Assembly: GCF_040712315.1 (NCBI RefSeq)
Contig: NC_134013.1
Location: 19,441,001 to 19,505,000 of the forward strand
DNA length: 64,000 nt
DNA from: Castanea sativa
Lineage: Eukaryota; Streptophyta; Magnoliopsida; Fagales; Fagaceae
Direction of reading: 5' to 3'
This document shows positions 1 through 11,145 of the stretch, piece by piece. The translations under genes were made by a program, and so were the position numbers. The notes beneath the pieces were generated by a model. That model was not told where the DNA came from, made no database searches, and was given only the letters and a program-made list of their open reading frames with translations. Position 1 is the first letter of the stretch, and every line of letters starts with the position of its first letter.

Positions 1-446
1 CTACCCATCTCATTCACCTAACTAGCCAAACAAGTCAAATACTTGAAAGAGCACAACAACAAAAAAAAAAAAAAAAAAAGAAGCGTCGGACCTGACTTGT
101 CTACGCCGAGAGAGAGAGATCGGAAGGGACAGGCGGACAGGGATGGCATCGACGTATGGAGCTCGCCGATCGGCCCGATTTAGCTCCAGCGAGAGACAGG
201 TCAGCGGCGGAGATCAGAGGAAGGGTCGGTGGTTCTTAACTGAGAAGTGAGAGGCTGAGAGCTTGTGGGTTTCGAGGCAAATGACTGAATGAAGTTGTGG
301 GTTTCATCATTTTGTTTTAGGTATATCATGAGATCAACGGTGGGGGTAAGTCCATATGTCAAAAATCTGTGATTTTCCTCTTCTTCTTTTTTTTTTTTTT
401 CACTGCTGGCGTGTCGGACTGTCGGAGCCGCATCGGCTCCATGTCG
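1..446. other. GC-rich spacer, no gene recognised
   Basis: A GC-rich block at about 80-250 stands out from the AT-rich surroundings. It could be the edge of an unseen gene or repeat. A run of 18-20 A lies at 60-79 and a T tract at 386-400. No open frame of recognisable protein was found on either strand; apparent frames are poly-Lys or poly-Phe readings of the homopolymers. Confidence 0.4.
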
Positions 447-491
<45 letters not shown>

Positions 492-577
492 ACACTTCTC
501 GGACACCAGAGTCCGGCGAATCGTGGCGGTTCCGGTGTCCGACACGTCGCCAAAAACGGCGTGTCGGTGCAACCCAG

Positions 578-652
<75 letters not shown>
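447..652 (+). repeat. Two giant poly(A) tracts around a GC-rich module
   Basis: There are 42 consecutive A at 447-488 and 75 consecutive A at 578-652. Between them is an 89-bp GC-rich module with repeated GTGTCGG / CCGACAC words, and similar words precede the first tract (410-446). The arrangement suggests retroposed or tandemly duplicated tail-bearing units. Exact tract lengths may be affected by sequencing or assembly. Confidence 0.6.
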
Positions 653-653
<1 letters not shown>

Positions 654-1210
654 ACATTCATTGGTTAAAAGATCAGTAGCAAAAGAACAAACTTTCAGAG
701 GAAAAGGCAAAATTTATGTTTTTATGAGAAAACATAAAAAGAAAAACACAGTAAAATTGCATTTAGAATAAACCTGCAAATTATCACAACTGTTGCAGAA
801 AACTAAATTTGAAACTTTTTAAAATTGGTTTTCATTATAAACACAAAACTAGCTTTGAAAATTTTAGCACTTGAGCAAAGGAGATTATGAATTTTCCTTT
901 CTAACTTCTGTGACTGCTATTTCAAACTTTTATCACAAAGCACAGATGGCACCTTCTACTTTGAGAAATGATGGATAACTCTCTTATGTGTTTAGGGTAC
1001 AAGCTTAATGTGATGGCTTGTAACAACTGAGAAGAGATCCATTCACTTTGTATTAATAGCTTATAATAGAATATGATGACGTATAAGATGATGAAAATAC
1101 TGCATAACACCATTATGCTTTGGCCTTTATTGTCATGGCTTTGCAGGCAACATTGTGAGACAGTCCATCAGTCTTTCACTATGATAAATATATCTAACGT
1201 CCAATGAGAT
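653..1210. other. AT-rich spacer
   Basis: No gene, RNA or mobile element recognised. Open frames are short and of low complexity. Confidence 0.4.
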
Positions 1211-1310
1211 CTAGCTTCAATGGCACCTCCTCCCCTTGTAAGAGCAAGGTCTAGGGAGAGGTTGTAGGTTCAAGACCCACTAGATGCATGTAACTTTTCC
1301 ATAAAAAATT
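1211..1310 (+). mobile_element. SINE copy A
   Basis: The copy has a pol III B-box-like word GGTTCAAGACC at about 1268, a 3' end reading ATGCATGTAACTT and an A-rich tail. It matches, on the opposite strand, the copies at 49765-49873 and 61677-61792, and a degenerate copy at 48001-48078. The shared core is a purine-rich AGGTNNAGGNNGAGGT block followed by CAAGACCCA. Confidence 0.6.
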
Positions 1311-3172
1311 ATAAATATACCTTATTTTGTACTGTAACAAATCTGCCATCAGTTTATGATAAACTAAATGTCTAGCTTTACCACAAAATATCAATTAAAA
1401 AGTGAATGCAAAAAGCATATGAATAAGACTATACAAAGATTTTGTAATTAAATTGTTGTAATTGTTTTTCTTTTAGTATATTTCTTGCGGGACAGGTTTC
1501 CAAAGTGGTTTTTCCATTGAGAAGATTTTCCATTGGTTGTTCTCTTTGGTATCAAATCTTGTAAATTGCTTGTATTGCTTTCACCATAGGTATCTAGATC
1601 TTAATAATGGGTGTGATTGATAACTAAAACCGTGGACTCCACCCTATTGATCGCGTAAATAGAATTTTCACACAAAATATGAGAATATTGTGTTAGTTCT
1701 ATTCTAAATGAACAATAATAAAAATATTAGAATATTATGTGTTAGTTATATTCTAATTGAAAAATAATTAAATTAATATGAATTATAATATTATAAAAAA
1801 TTGAAAAGAAATACCAAATATCTTAAATTCTTATAAAATTATACTAAGCATTAGCCTCCAATATTTAGAAAATATCTCATTTTTATTATCTCAAAAGCTA
1901 TTTATCTATTATACCATATCATTTTACAATATACCCAACATCCCAACTTTTATTTTACCATACAACATATTAAAATAATATATCTACACAATAAAATAAT
2001 ATAACCTAACACCCAAATAAAACCCAAAACTCAATAAAATATTTTTTTTTTAAAATACCATCTTGCTACAGTACCATCTTATTTATAAGATAATACTATT
2101 GCACAATTGTAATTTTTTTTTTCAATTAGAGTTTTAGATAATGCACACTTTTAAAGTTTGGATCCTATAAATTTACTATTCGGAGGGTTTACAATCCCCA
2201 ATGCCAATGCTATAAGACAACATCAGCTTCCTACTAAATTGGAATAAAAAAATAATTATATATATATATATAAATCACTAATTTTTCTTTCAAATCTATA
2301 TTATACATTTGCATACATGTATTTATGATTTTTTTAAAACAATTTTTAATGTTAAAATTTCAAAAAAAAAAAAATTTAACACCTTACTGAATGAACATGT
2401 ATTTATATCCCATAATATATATGTGTGTGTCTATATATATATATATATATTTGCATGTGTCCAAAATGTTACTAACTATGCTTAAGATTCGAGAGAAATG
2501 ATCTTGCTCTGAGCCCCAACCCAACCCAACTGGCAGGGCAGGTTTCAGTTTCACCATCAATTTTCAGCCCATATGGGCTCATGTTATATACGCCCATTAT
2601 TGGGTTTATGAAGACCCAAGACCACCAAAGAAAGTAAAGCTCAAAGTCCACAAGTGAAGCCCAAAGACCAAAACTTGACCGGAAAACGCCCTCCCTCATG
2701 TACGGACTACAAATCTGTTGTCAGTGTGTACATTTGATTTCCAATTTTCCATACAAGCTTTTATAAATTTCTCACGCCAGTTAGATAAATGAATTGGAGG
2801 GAGGATGTTAACGAGAGGGTTTCCTTAACATAGAACGATCACTTTTAATTTTGAATGTGTCTAATAGAATAATGATGTGTCAATTTTTAGTTTTGCCATA
2901 TTATTTAATGGACTAAAAACCATTGCTTTAAATTTTAAGGATTAAAATCAATAAATTTTTATTTTAATTATCGAAAATTGATAGATTAGTGGAATTTTTT
3001 TATACATAGGGTGCTCCTCAAGATGGATGAAGTTTTCATGGTGAGAGGCCATGGGTTTGATTTTGTGGGAAACTCTCCACATACACCAACACATGTTTAC
3101 ATGTGTGTGCAAAATCTTTAACCCCACTATTATAACAAGACAAGGATAGATTTTAATCGCCCTCTTCCAAGC
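1311..3172. other. AT-rich intergenic DNA
   Basis: No gene recognised. It holds short (AT)n runs (about 2256-2271 and 2432-2450) and a possible SINE-like stretch at about 3010-3090. A moderately GC-rich stretch at 2505-2700 reads open on the minus strand but resembles no known protein. Confidence 0.4.
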
Positions 3173-3295
3173 AAGGTTCTCAGACCCGGACCAGACTAAG
3201 AGGTCGGACCGTGAAAACCGGGAACCGGTTTGAAATTCGATTTTTTAAGCATAGAGAATCGAGCATATGTGAAAATTCCGTGAACCCCTAAAAAT

Positions 3296-3342
3296 GGGGT
3301 TGGACCGCACGGTTCAGTCCAAGAACCGTGCGGTCCAACCCC
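3296..3342. repeat. Perfect 20-bp stem hairpin
   Basis: Arms 3296-3315 and 3323-3342 are exact reverse complements, with a 7-base loop. The stem is GC-rich in an AT-rich region and lies inside the TIR element at 3173-3771. Confidence 0.9.
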
Positions 3343-3424
3343 TTAGCAATTTTTTTTTAATTTTTATAAAAACAACTTAACACAATTTTATTCTGCTTAA
3401 TTAAATTATCCATCTCTTACAAGG

Positions 3425-3426
<2 letters not shown>

Positions 3427-3467
<41 letters not shown>
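3427..3467. repeat. (AT)n microsatellite
   Basis: An uninterrupted AT dinucleotide run of about 20 units inside the TIR element. Confidence 0.95.
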
Positions 3468-3474
<7 letters not shown>

Positions 3475-3771
3475 TCCTTCAAAGATATTCAACTTTACTT
3501 CAAAAATTAATCATAAATTTTAATGTTTTTATGGTTATTATTTTATTTTATTAACTTTCTTATTTAATTATTAAATATATGCTTGAAAATCATTAAATTT
3601 CCCTCACATATATAGATATATTAGTCAATTTTGCTAGTTTTATACATTTAATATCTATATTTAGGTTTTAATTAATTATTAAATTAATTATGACGTCATC
3701 ACGGTTCGACCTCAAAAACTTTGAACCTCTCTCTTTTACGGTTCAATGAACGGTCCAGGTTTAAAAACCTT

Positions 3772-4574
3772 ATTTTTCTCTCACATTATTGAGGTTTTTT
3801 CTTCGATATTTATTAGATTTTACACTACATTTTATGGTAGCGTTATTTCTCCTCTTTCAAAAAGATTCAAATTCAAGTCTTCAAGACACTATGAATGAGT
3901 TTTATTTATTTTCATATTTTAAAGAGCACTATGAATGAGATTTGTGAGATACAGAATTTGTCCCCTCATTTCAAAAAGATGGATATTAATTTAACTGCAT
4001 GACCATCCATCTCACTCAAATTCTTAAACGTTGCAACATTGTTCATTTTTTTACCAATCCTGCAGGTGTAATGGGAAGAGATAGAAAAAGGAAAGGCTAG
4101 TAATTTAATTGGCACACAGGTAGTAGTGTTAGCAGAAAATACAAATAGATCTTCCCCTTAATAACCCATTTTAATATGCTTTGCCCAAAATTTTATCTTT
4201 TTTCTTCCTTTTTTTTGTGGGGTGGGGGTACCAAGTAAAGTAAACATGAAGAAGTATGGATTACTTGGTTAAACCCTGCGAATATTAAATGAAAATGGCC
4301 TATGGTGCTATTCCCTTTTGAAAAATATTTTGGGATAGATTTATTTTGTTTTGTTATATATGGACATGGAGTTCATTGCTTCATTCCAAGTGTCGAGGAG
4401 GTTCTACTTTGGAAGAAAGCTTAGGGAATTGACATTCTTTTTTGTTTGCATTAATCAGGTATGACCCACTCGACTCTCAACTCTCAATAACCAACCACTC
4501 CCCTTCTTTGTGAGTGAGAAATACGAGAGATACAGGTATCCTCACATCAGCGTTTAAACCTAATATGAATAGGT
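3772..4574. other. AT-rich spacer
   Basis: No gene or element recognised. Confidence 0.4.
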
Positions 4575-4622
4575 TGGGTCTGAGTTTTTTTTTTTTTTTT
4601 GAGAAAGAGGCTGGGTCTGAGT
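4575..4622 (-). mobile_element. Ultra-short retroposon tail with 11-bp TSD
   Basis: The word TGGGTCTGAGT occurs at 4575-4585 and again at 4612-4622. Between them is a 26-base insert of 15 T followed by GAGAAAGAGGC. This is what a nearly completely 5'-truncated LINE/SINE insertion on the minus strand would leave. Confidence 0.6.
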
Positions 4623-4777
4623 AAAATACGATGACCCAAATATAATTCCATACGTTTTTGGTCCGACGTAGGTATAAATAGCAATAGGTTGATATATAGT
4701 GCTTCATTCTAACTTAATTATTTAGCCACTAAATCAATAAGAAAATTGAATTCTAATCCCTCTTACACTAAAAGGGA

Positions 4778-4980
4778 ACTTACTAATATTTTGGCTTGAT
4801 TGTAAAGAATTGTCATCATAGAACTTACTGATATTTTGGTTTGATCATAAAGAGTTGTCACCAAGAACCCTACACTTTCAACAAAAAAAACTAAATAAAT
4901 TGTTCTCAAACATACGTTTAATCCCATCCTAAAAAAATTATTGATATTTTGCCTGGATTGTAAAGTTTCATCACCGCAGA
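4778..4980. repeat. 44-bp tandem repeat, about three copies
   Basis: Units start near 4778 and 4821 (period about 44), with a diverged third copy near 4932. The shared core is ATATTTTGG-TTGAT-TAAAG followed by a TCATCA-like end. Confidence 0.6.
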
Positions 4981-5030
4981 GAAATTCTATATATTTGAAA
5001 TCCTATTATATATATGTGTGTGTGTGTGTG

Positions 5031-5842
5031 TGGCTGGCCCAAGGCTAGGCCTAAGATCCCACCCAAAAAAAAAAATCCCCTTAGGGAAAAAGGCTCCACT
5101 TTCAATGATTAAAGTTCCAAATTTTTATAAAATTATATATATTTTTAAAAGTTATGCATTTTTAAAGGTTACAAATTTTACTATCGACTTACAAATTGCT
5201 ATGTTATTAATCACAAAAAAGCTATTTAAACATTCATTAATTAGTTAGATTGATGAATTTCATCAATAAGAGTTAATGTCACGTCATATTGTGAACATTT
5301 TATAATACTTTAAACACATTTTTCCCTTTCATTTCTATTAAGACTTTCAATGTACAAGACCAATAGAAACTTAACCCAATTGAAACTCTAAAATGTTTCA
5401 AAAAAATGTTGCAAATGTGTTAAATCATCAATTATATATAGATTAATCTCGCTTAATAGTTTGAGACACTAATTTTTGTAAATTGATATTCTATGAAGCC
5501 ACACACCAAATAATGTCTATCTCCCTCTCTTAAAAACAATATATAAAACTAAAAATTAAATTTTAACTTTGCTTAACTATATATCATTGTATATCCAAAA
5601 TAAAGTATTTTTTTAATTGTAATATATTTTCTTTTAATATTTATGAGTCAACTATAATATTCAATTCTCTATATGAAATTAACATTAGTTTAGTTAGTAT
5701 TATTCATCAAATTATGTATTTAATGTATCAAATTAACCTAGATTTGATTAGTATTAAATAATTTTTTTAATTAATATTTACATATTAAAAGTTCCGCGTA
5801 AATTTTTCGCCTTGAGCCCTAAATAATGTTAGGCCGCCCCTG
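5031..5842. mobile_element. Probable non-autonomous hAT element in a (TG)n target
   Basis: The left end begins GGCTGGCCCAAGGC and the right end, reverse complemented, begins CAGGGGCGGCCTAA. This is close to the CAGGGGYGG ends of the hAT at 23652-28480. Both flanks are TG repeats (left up to 5030, right from 5841), so the target-site duplication is hidden in the microsatellite. The interior is non-coding and AT-rich. A (GA)n run follows at about 5857-5876. Confidence 0.45.
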
Positions 5843-5933
5843 TGTGTGTGTGTAAAGAGAGAGAGAGAGAGAGAGAAGTGGGGATCCCAAAAATACCCTA
5901 TAGTTTTAAATTTGTGCCAAATCAAATAAATTA

Positions 5934-6140
5934 AGAAAGAAAACAAAAGGTATAAATAATATCGTGGAAGGAAGAGTGCCGAATTAGTAGAAGAAGAGTT
6001 TGTTCCAAATTTGTAGAAGCAATAACCTATTACTTCTTTTTACAAAGAAAGCAAAAGGTATAAATAATAACTTGAAAGGAAGAGTGTCAAATTAGTAGAA
6101 GAAGAGTTTGTTCCAAATTTGTATAAGCAATTATACTTAA
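5934..6140. repeat. 108-bp tandem duplication
   Basis: Two units of about 108 bp, starting near 5934 and 6042, share GGTATAAATAAT and a long block GAAGAAGAGTTTGTTCCAAA. They differ by scattered substitutions and are non-coding. Confidence 0.8.
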
Positions 6141-7391
6141 TAATGCCTTTTGCCTCCCAAAAAGTCAAATCCTCAATCTGTGATACCTAAATAAATCCTT
6201 ATTTTAACTAATAGGACCACCAGGCCCCCTTGATTTATGAAGATGCAGCTTATTGAATCGATTACTTGTTTACCAAAATAAAAATAAAAGGAATCGATTA
6301 ATCTCAAAACATATTAAAACTCCTTTTTGACCAGGTGGATGTGACTTTGTAATGAATCATGTCTCCCAAATAATAAAGTGAGGAGGGAAATCCACAGTTC
6401 TAAAGCAACCTTCCCGTACGTTAAGGATCTTTGCCCTGATTAATTTGGCTTTACAGTAAGTTTTCACGTTCCTTGTTCTACAATAAAGTGTTGCTTTTCG
6501 ATGAATAATATAACATGAATCTCAATCAATTTCTGGTAAAGTTCGGACATTAATTTATGTTTACTTTTTTCAATTAAGAGAAAACAAGAATATAAAACTA
6601 AAACAATTATGTCCCGACACACATACAAGAACAAGAAAAAAAGCAAAAGATAAAGAGGGAAGAACAAAATCGGGAGACTGATCATAAGGAGTGGCCAACT
6701 TTAGTTGAAGGGCCATGCTCGTATCTTTGTCAAGATAAGGTATTCGATTACATGGACCAACATGAAAATGATCCATTCAATTGTTATGTCGAAAATTCAA
6801 AATTCATCAATCCTACGTGATTGTTTTATATATCGGATTGATAAAATTCGATCAATGTATCTCTCTGGTTTGTTAGGGTAATGACTTTTATACCAACTCT
6901 AAAAGGTGAACCTCTAAGTTAAATAAGATACCATTGGATTTCAAAGAGCTAAGTTATTTATATTCATTTTCCAAACCTAAAGTGTGAATAGTGTTTGGCT
7001 ACGTGGAGCTTAATTTTGTGTTTGATATAATATGATTTTTTTTTTTTTCAAATCCTCCAAAATGCCTCTTAAAATATTTAAAATGACATAAATTCCTATA
7101 AAAATATTTGAAATGATTAAAATACCATTAACCTCAATAAAATGACCGAAATACCCCCAAACTTAGACAATGACCAAAATAACCTTGAAACCATCAAAGT
7201 AATTAAATATTCTCAAATTTGTTAAATAAAAAAATTAAGGAAAAAAAAAAACAAAGAGACAATGAAGGGCTTGTTGCTTCAAAATACTCTTAAATCATAA
7301 TTATACCCATTTGAAACTTGAAATTGATAAAATAACTAAAACCGAGAAAGTTTTGATTTCACTCAAAATTAATACAGTCTAATACTCATAG
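6141..7391. other. Spacer with outlying minisatellite units
   Basis: No gene recognised. From about 7045 to 7190 there are four or five diverged units of the AAATGACCAAAATACC-type minisatellite that forms the foldback at 8620-9512. Confidence 0.4.
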
Positions 7392-7790
7392 TTATCAAAA
7401 TGCAAATCGTATCATGAATCAATTTTTTATTTTTATTTTTAATCATATATCGTAAAATACACAAATACTTAATAAAATTATATAAAAAATATAGATATAC
7501 ATATATGAATGGTATATTCATTATAAAATCATAATATAATCAACTAATAACCAATTTAATGATCAATTATGTAATAATATTTAGCAAAACTAACTAGATA
7601 AAACAAATTAACATATATTTATAACATATGTATTTAAATTGATTAAACCCAGAAGTGATAATACCTGACATATGAGCCAAAATAATAATTTTTTTCATCA
7701 TCTTGCCTAACCAACTCTATCTAAGTCAATATTAACATCATATTCATCATCTTGCAAAATTATTTCTTCTTTGAGATTTTCTAACAACCA
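7392..7790 (+). repeat. Dispersed repeat, copy 1
   Basis: Similar over its whole length and in the same orientation to 51641-52050. Shared landmarks are TATCGTAAAATACACAAA, a TAATAATATTTANCAAAACTA block and a CATCATCTTGC-rich end. It is non-coding, and the family is not identified. Confidence 0.65.
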
Positions 7791-8619
7791 TGCCAATACC
7801 CAATAACCCACTAAAAACCTTCCCACTCAACCTAGTTTCACCGAATCAAGCGGTCTTGGAACCATCTATTAAATTTGACCGGCTTTGACCAACTTTAAGT
7901 AAACTTTGACCACACCTTTTCTAAATCCCACCATCTGATTGTGACCATAATTTACCATAATTAATCTTTCATTACACTCTTCAAATCCTACGGTCGGATT
8001 GCAAATCTAAGTATGGTGTGTGATGGACATGCATGTGTCATGTACCCACAAGTTAAACAACTTTAATTGGCTCTGTTCTCTCAATTTGACCATCTAGTCA
8101 TTCTCAAATTTCGACAATACCAATATTTGACAATTCTCTTCCAATAGAATGATCAAGATTTAAATATGAATTAGAGCACGATGATCACATGTCACGTGAC
8201 CTCATGAAGATTTGATTAGCCTTGTTCTCGTAATCTAACCATCCCATTAGAATTATGTTCCCCTAAGTACTTCCTTTAAAGTTATGTTTTCCCCTAGATC
8301 ACACATGGGAGTGATAGGAGTAGTTCAAAGTACTACCTTTAAAATTATATTTTCTATAAATAAAAAAATACTGATTTTCAAAATTTAATGTTTAAAGAGA
8401 AGATACTAGTAGGTGCTCCTCTGGATCAAACATTAGATTTTCAGTTTACCTTGACATAAACTCTTACTAATCATGGGTTTTTCAAATGGTTTTCAAACTA
8501 AAGCTACTTTTGTTTTTTCCTCTAAAATCAAATCCATCAATATTTAAACCCATCAATATTTAAACACGTATTCTTGATGCATGTAAGATATCATGAGACA
8601 TATGCCCCCAAGGCTAGGC
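7791..8619. other. Spacer
   Basis: No gene or element recognised. Confidence 0.4.
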
Positions 8620-9512
8620 AAGTATGTTCTAAAATGACCAAAATACTCCAAAAAAACCTAGAATGACCAAAATACTATTAAAACCTGTAGAATGACGCAA
8701 ATACCCCTAAACCTCTAAAATGACCAAAATACCCTCGAAATCTCTAAAACAACTACAAATACCCTGAAATCTCTAAAATTACCAAAAATACTCTCGAAAC
8801 TTCTAAATGACCAAAAATACTCTCGAAATTTCTAAAATAACCAAAATACTCCTTAACTTCTTAAATGACCAAAATTGTCCTTTTAGAGACCATGGGCGGC
8901 ATTTTGGTCATTTTACTGATTTCAAGGTATTTTTGGTCTTTTTTTAGGTTTCAATGTATTTTTGGTCATTTTAGAGGTTTTGGAAGTATTTTGATCATCT
9001 TAGAGGTACCAAGGCACTTTTGCTCATTTTTGAGGTTTTGAGAGTATTTTTGTCTTTCTAGAGGTTTTAGGGGTATTTTTTTGTCATTTTAGAGGTTTCA
9101 AGGTATTTTTGGTCATTTGAGAGGTTTCAGAGTATTTTGGTTATTTTATTGATTTCGAGGTATTTTTGTCATTTTAAGAGGTTTCAGAGTGTTTTTTTTT
9201 TTTCTCATTCTAAAGGATTTGAGGGAATTTTTTGTGTGTCATTTTTGCGATTTCAGGGGTACATTAATTATTTTAGTGTTTTTTGTTTTTTTGGGTATTT
9301 TGGCCATTTTGTGGTTTCGTAGTATTTTTGCTAATTCTAGTGGCTTTAGAGGTATTTTGGTCATTTTACAAGCTAAGGGGTATTTTTTTGTCATTTTAGA
9401 GATTTCGGGAATATTTTGGTTATTTTAGAGGTTTCAATGGTATTTTTGTCATTTTGGTCATTTTTAGGTTCAGGGGTAATTTATTCATTTTTAAGGTTTA
9501 GGAGTATTTTGG
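8620..9512. repeat. Head-to-head minisatellite foldback
   Basis: About nine units of 28-31 bp (consensus AATGACCAAAATACYCYYGA plus ARNCTCTA) run in one orientation from about 8622 to 8897. About twenty units of the reverse complement (GGTCATTTTAGAGGTTTCA plus GGTATTTTT) then run from about 8904 to 9510. The switch point is a short non-repeat at 8890-8902. A transcript through both arms could fold into an imperfect hairpin about 270 bp long. Open frames in the right arm are only Phe/Leu-rich readings of the repeat. Confidence 0.85.
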
Positions 9513-10109
9513 TCATTCTCATGAATAAAATCAATTTTCAAATACACTTTCCAACAAATTCTCTATCATTTCTCTATTTCATTCAAATATTATTTCTTCA
9601 TTCTTTTTTTATTCTTTCTTTATTCTTTTCAAATAATATGTAACTATATTTTTTAAATCTCCAATGATGTAATTTTCGTGCAGTATTTATTTTTTATTTT
9701 TTTTATTACCAAATCTATGTTAATTTTGTGCAAATTCTTAGGAATTTTTATGTAATTTAAAATTTATCAAAATTACCTATATTTTAGGAATGAGTTTATC
9801 CATTAATTCTTCCCTAAAAAATTCACTAGTTTTTAAATTTTTATCTGTTAATTATGAATATTCATTAACTTATCATTATCTCTTTCTATTTATTTTAATA
9901 AAAATAAACTATTTAATCTTAATTTAAGATATTATTATTCTAATTCATTAAATTCTAATTAATTTTCCTTTTAAAAATTCTTACCATAATTACTCCATTA
10001 GTCATTTTTTATTTTTATTTTGACTTTTTAGGAACATTTTAGTGATTATTCTTCTTTTTTAGCAAACATTTATCATTAATTTATAATAAATGACAAACTT
10101 ATCAAGTTT
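9513..10109. other. AT-rich spacer
   Basis: Very AT-rich, with no gene recognised. The word CATTTTAGTGATTA near 10035 recurs immediately to the right of the LTR element at 15061. Confidence 0.4.
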
Positions 10110-10114
10110 ATCAT

Positions 10115-11072
10115 TGTTAGGGACATATTTATGTAATTGGCTAATCTTTTGTCAAAACACACTTTACTTGTAATTGAGTAGATCTAGAATGGGTTTAGTA
10201 CTTCAAGAAACAAGTGTTCAAGTTAAGTATTGAAGTCATGCAAGTTTGACCAAGAAACAAGTGAAGGAAGTGATGTTTGTTAAAGCTCGACAAAATCCTT
10301 TCTATCGAGATTTAATGTTTAAGCTCGACACAGCTCGACACAAGCTGTATCTGTTGAAAATAACAAAATCAGACTTTTCAGATCTGATTACACGCATATG
10401 CTTATGTATTTGTGTAGGGTTTCTTTTCTCACAACCCTAGACATATATAAGGATTATTTTAAAAGCCGTCACAAGATGATGCAAATAGAATACAAGCATT
10501 GTGTGACTGAATGCAAAAAGTGACCTAACTCATCATTCTCTCTGTAGAAGCTACTGTATCTTTGCGCCAAGAGTTTTGTGACCAATGAGCTTTTTGATCT
10601 TCATTGTTGATGAACTAAATAACTTTGCAGTCAACAATCTTCTTCAAGTTGGTGTGTTAGTCACATACTGGGATCCGTGCATCATTAGTTAGTCACGTAC
10701 TGGGATTCGTGCATTAAACGGAAAAATTGCCGCTACAATACAAGTCTAATTGAGTATTGGGGTAAGGGTTCAACTGTAGGTTGGTATTTTAGGATAGGCC
10801 AAAGGGTTTGGTAAGATTCTTTGTACTTGTAACCGCTTATGATTGATAATAGTGGATTATTGGGAGTGGTGACCTTAAATTCACCCGGTGGGGTTTTGCC
10901 TCGATGGTTTTTCCCATTTGTAAACAAATCACTCATGTCAAATTTATTTTCCACTACATTTAATATAATTGGTGATTTGTTTGTGCTACCATGCTATTGA
11001 ATGTAATTTGACTAATTAATTAGCTTGAGTAATTAATTAATTTGCAAGGGGTCAATTCATTTTAACCCAACA
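10115..11072 (+). repeat. 5' LTR of copy 1
   Basis: It is 958 bp and matches 14100-15059 along its full length with scattered substitutions. It includes the duplicated phrase AGTCACGTACTGGGAT-like near 10650-10710 and the R/U5-type segment CGGTGGGGTTTTGCCTC near 10880. Confidence 0.9.
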
Positions 11073-11074
11073 TG

Positions 11075-11086
11075 TGGTATCAGAGC
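11075..11086 (+). promoter_or_regulatory. Primer-binding site
   Basis: TGGTATCAGAGC lies two bases after the 5' LTR. This is the canonical complement of the initiator-Met tRNA 3' end used by plant copia elements. Confidence 0.9.
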
Positions 11087-11145
11087 GAGCACACTCTGAT
11101 TAAGTTTTAATCTTTGTTGTGTGATCCATTGACCCCTATCTATCA

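Larger units (their letters stand above)
3173..3771. mobile_element. Short TIR element (hAT-like MITE) with central hairpin
   Basis: Imperfect 20-bp terminal inverted repeats are visible: left AAGGTTCTCAGACCCGGACC, right (reverse complement) AAGGTTTTTAAACCTGGACC. No convincing target-site duplication was found. The ends resemble those of the hAT element at 52641-54924, which also has GGTTTTNAAAA and GGACC words, so the two are probably related. It encodes nothing. Confidence 0.6.

Noticed and set aside
201..771. Overlapping open frames on both strands with Lys or Phe runs
   Set aside because: They are readings of the A/T homopolymers; no composition or motif of a real protein is present outside the runs.
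3296..3342. Transcription terminator or microRNA precursor
   Set aside because: There is no gene next to it, the loop is only 7 bases and the hairpin lies inside a TIR element.
8620..9512. A CRISPR-like or direct-repeat array
   Set aside because: Units are adjacent without unique spacers and switch orientation; the context is plant nuclear DNA.
9137..9643. Phe/Leu-rich open frames on the plus strand
   Set aside because: They are translations of the TTTTGGTCATTTT-type minisatellite; frames overlap and change with every repeat slip.
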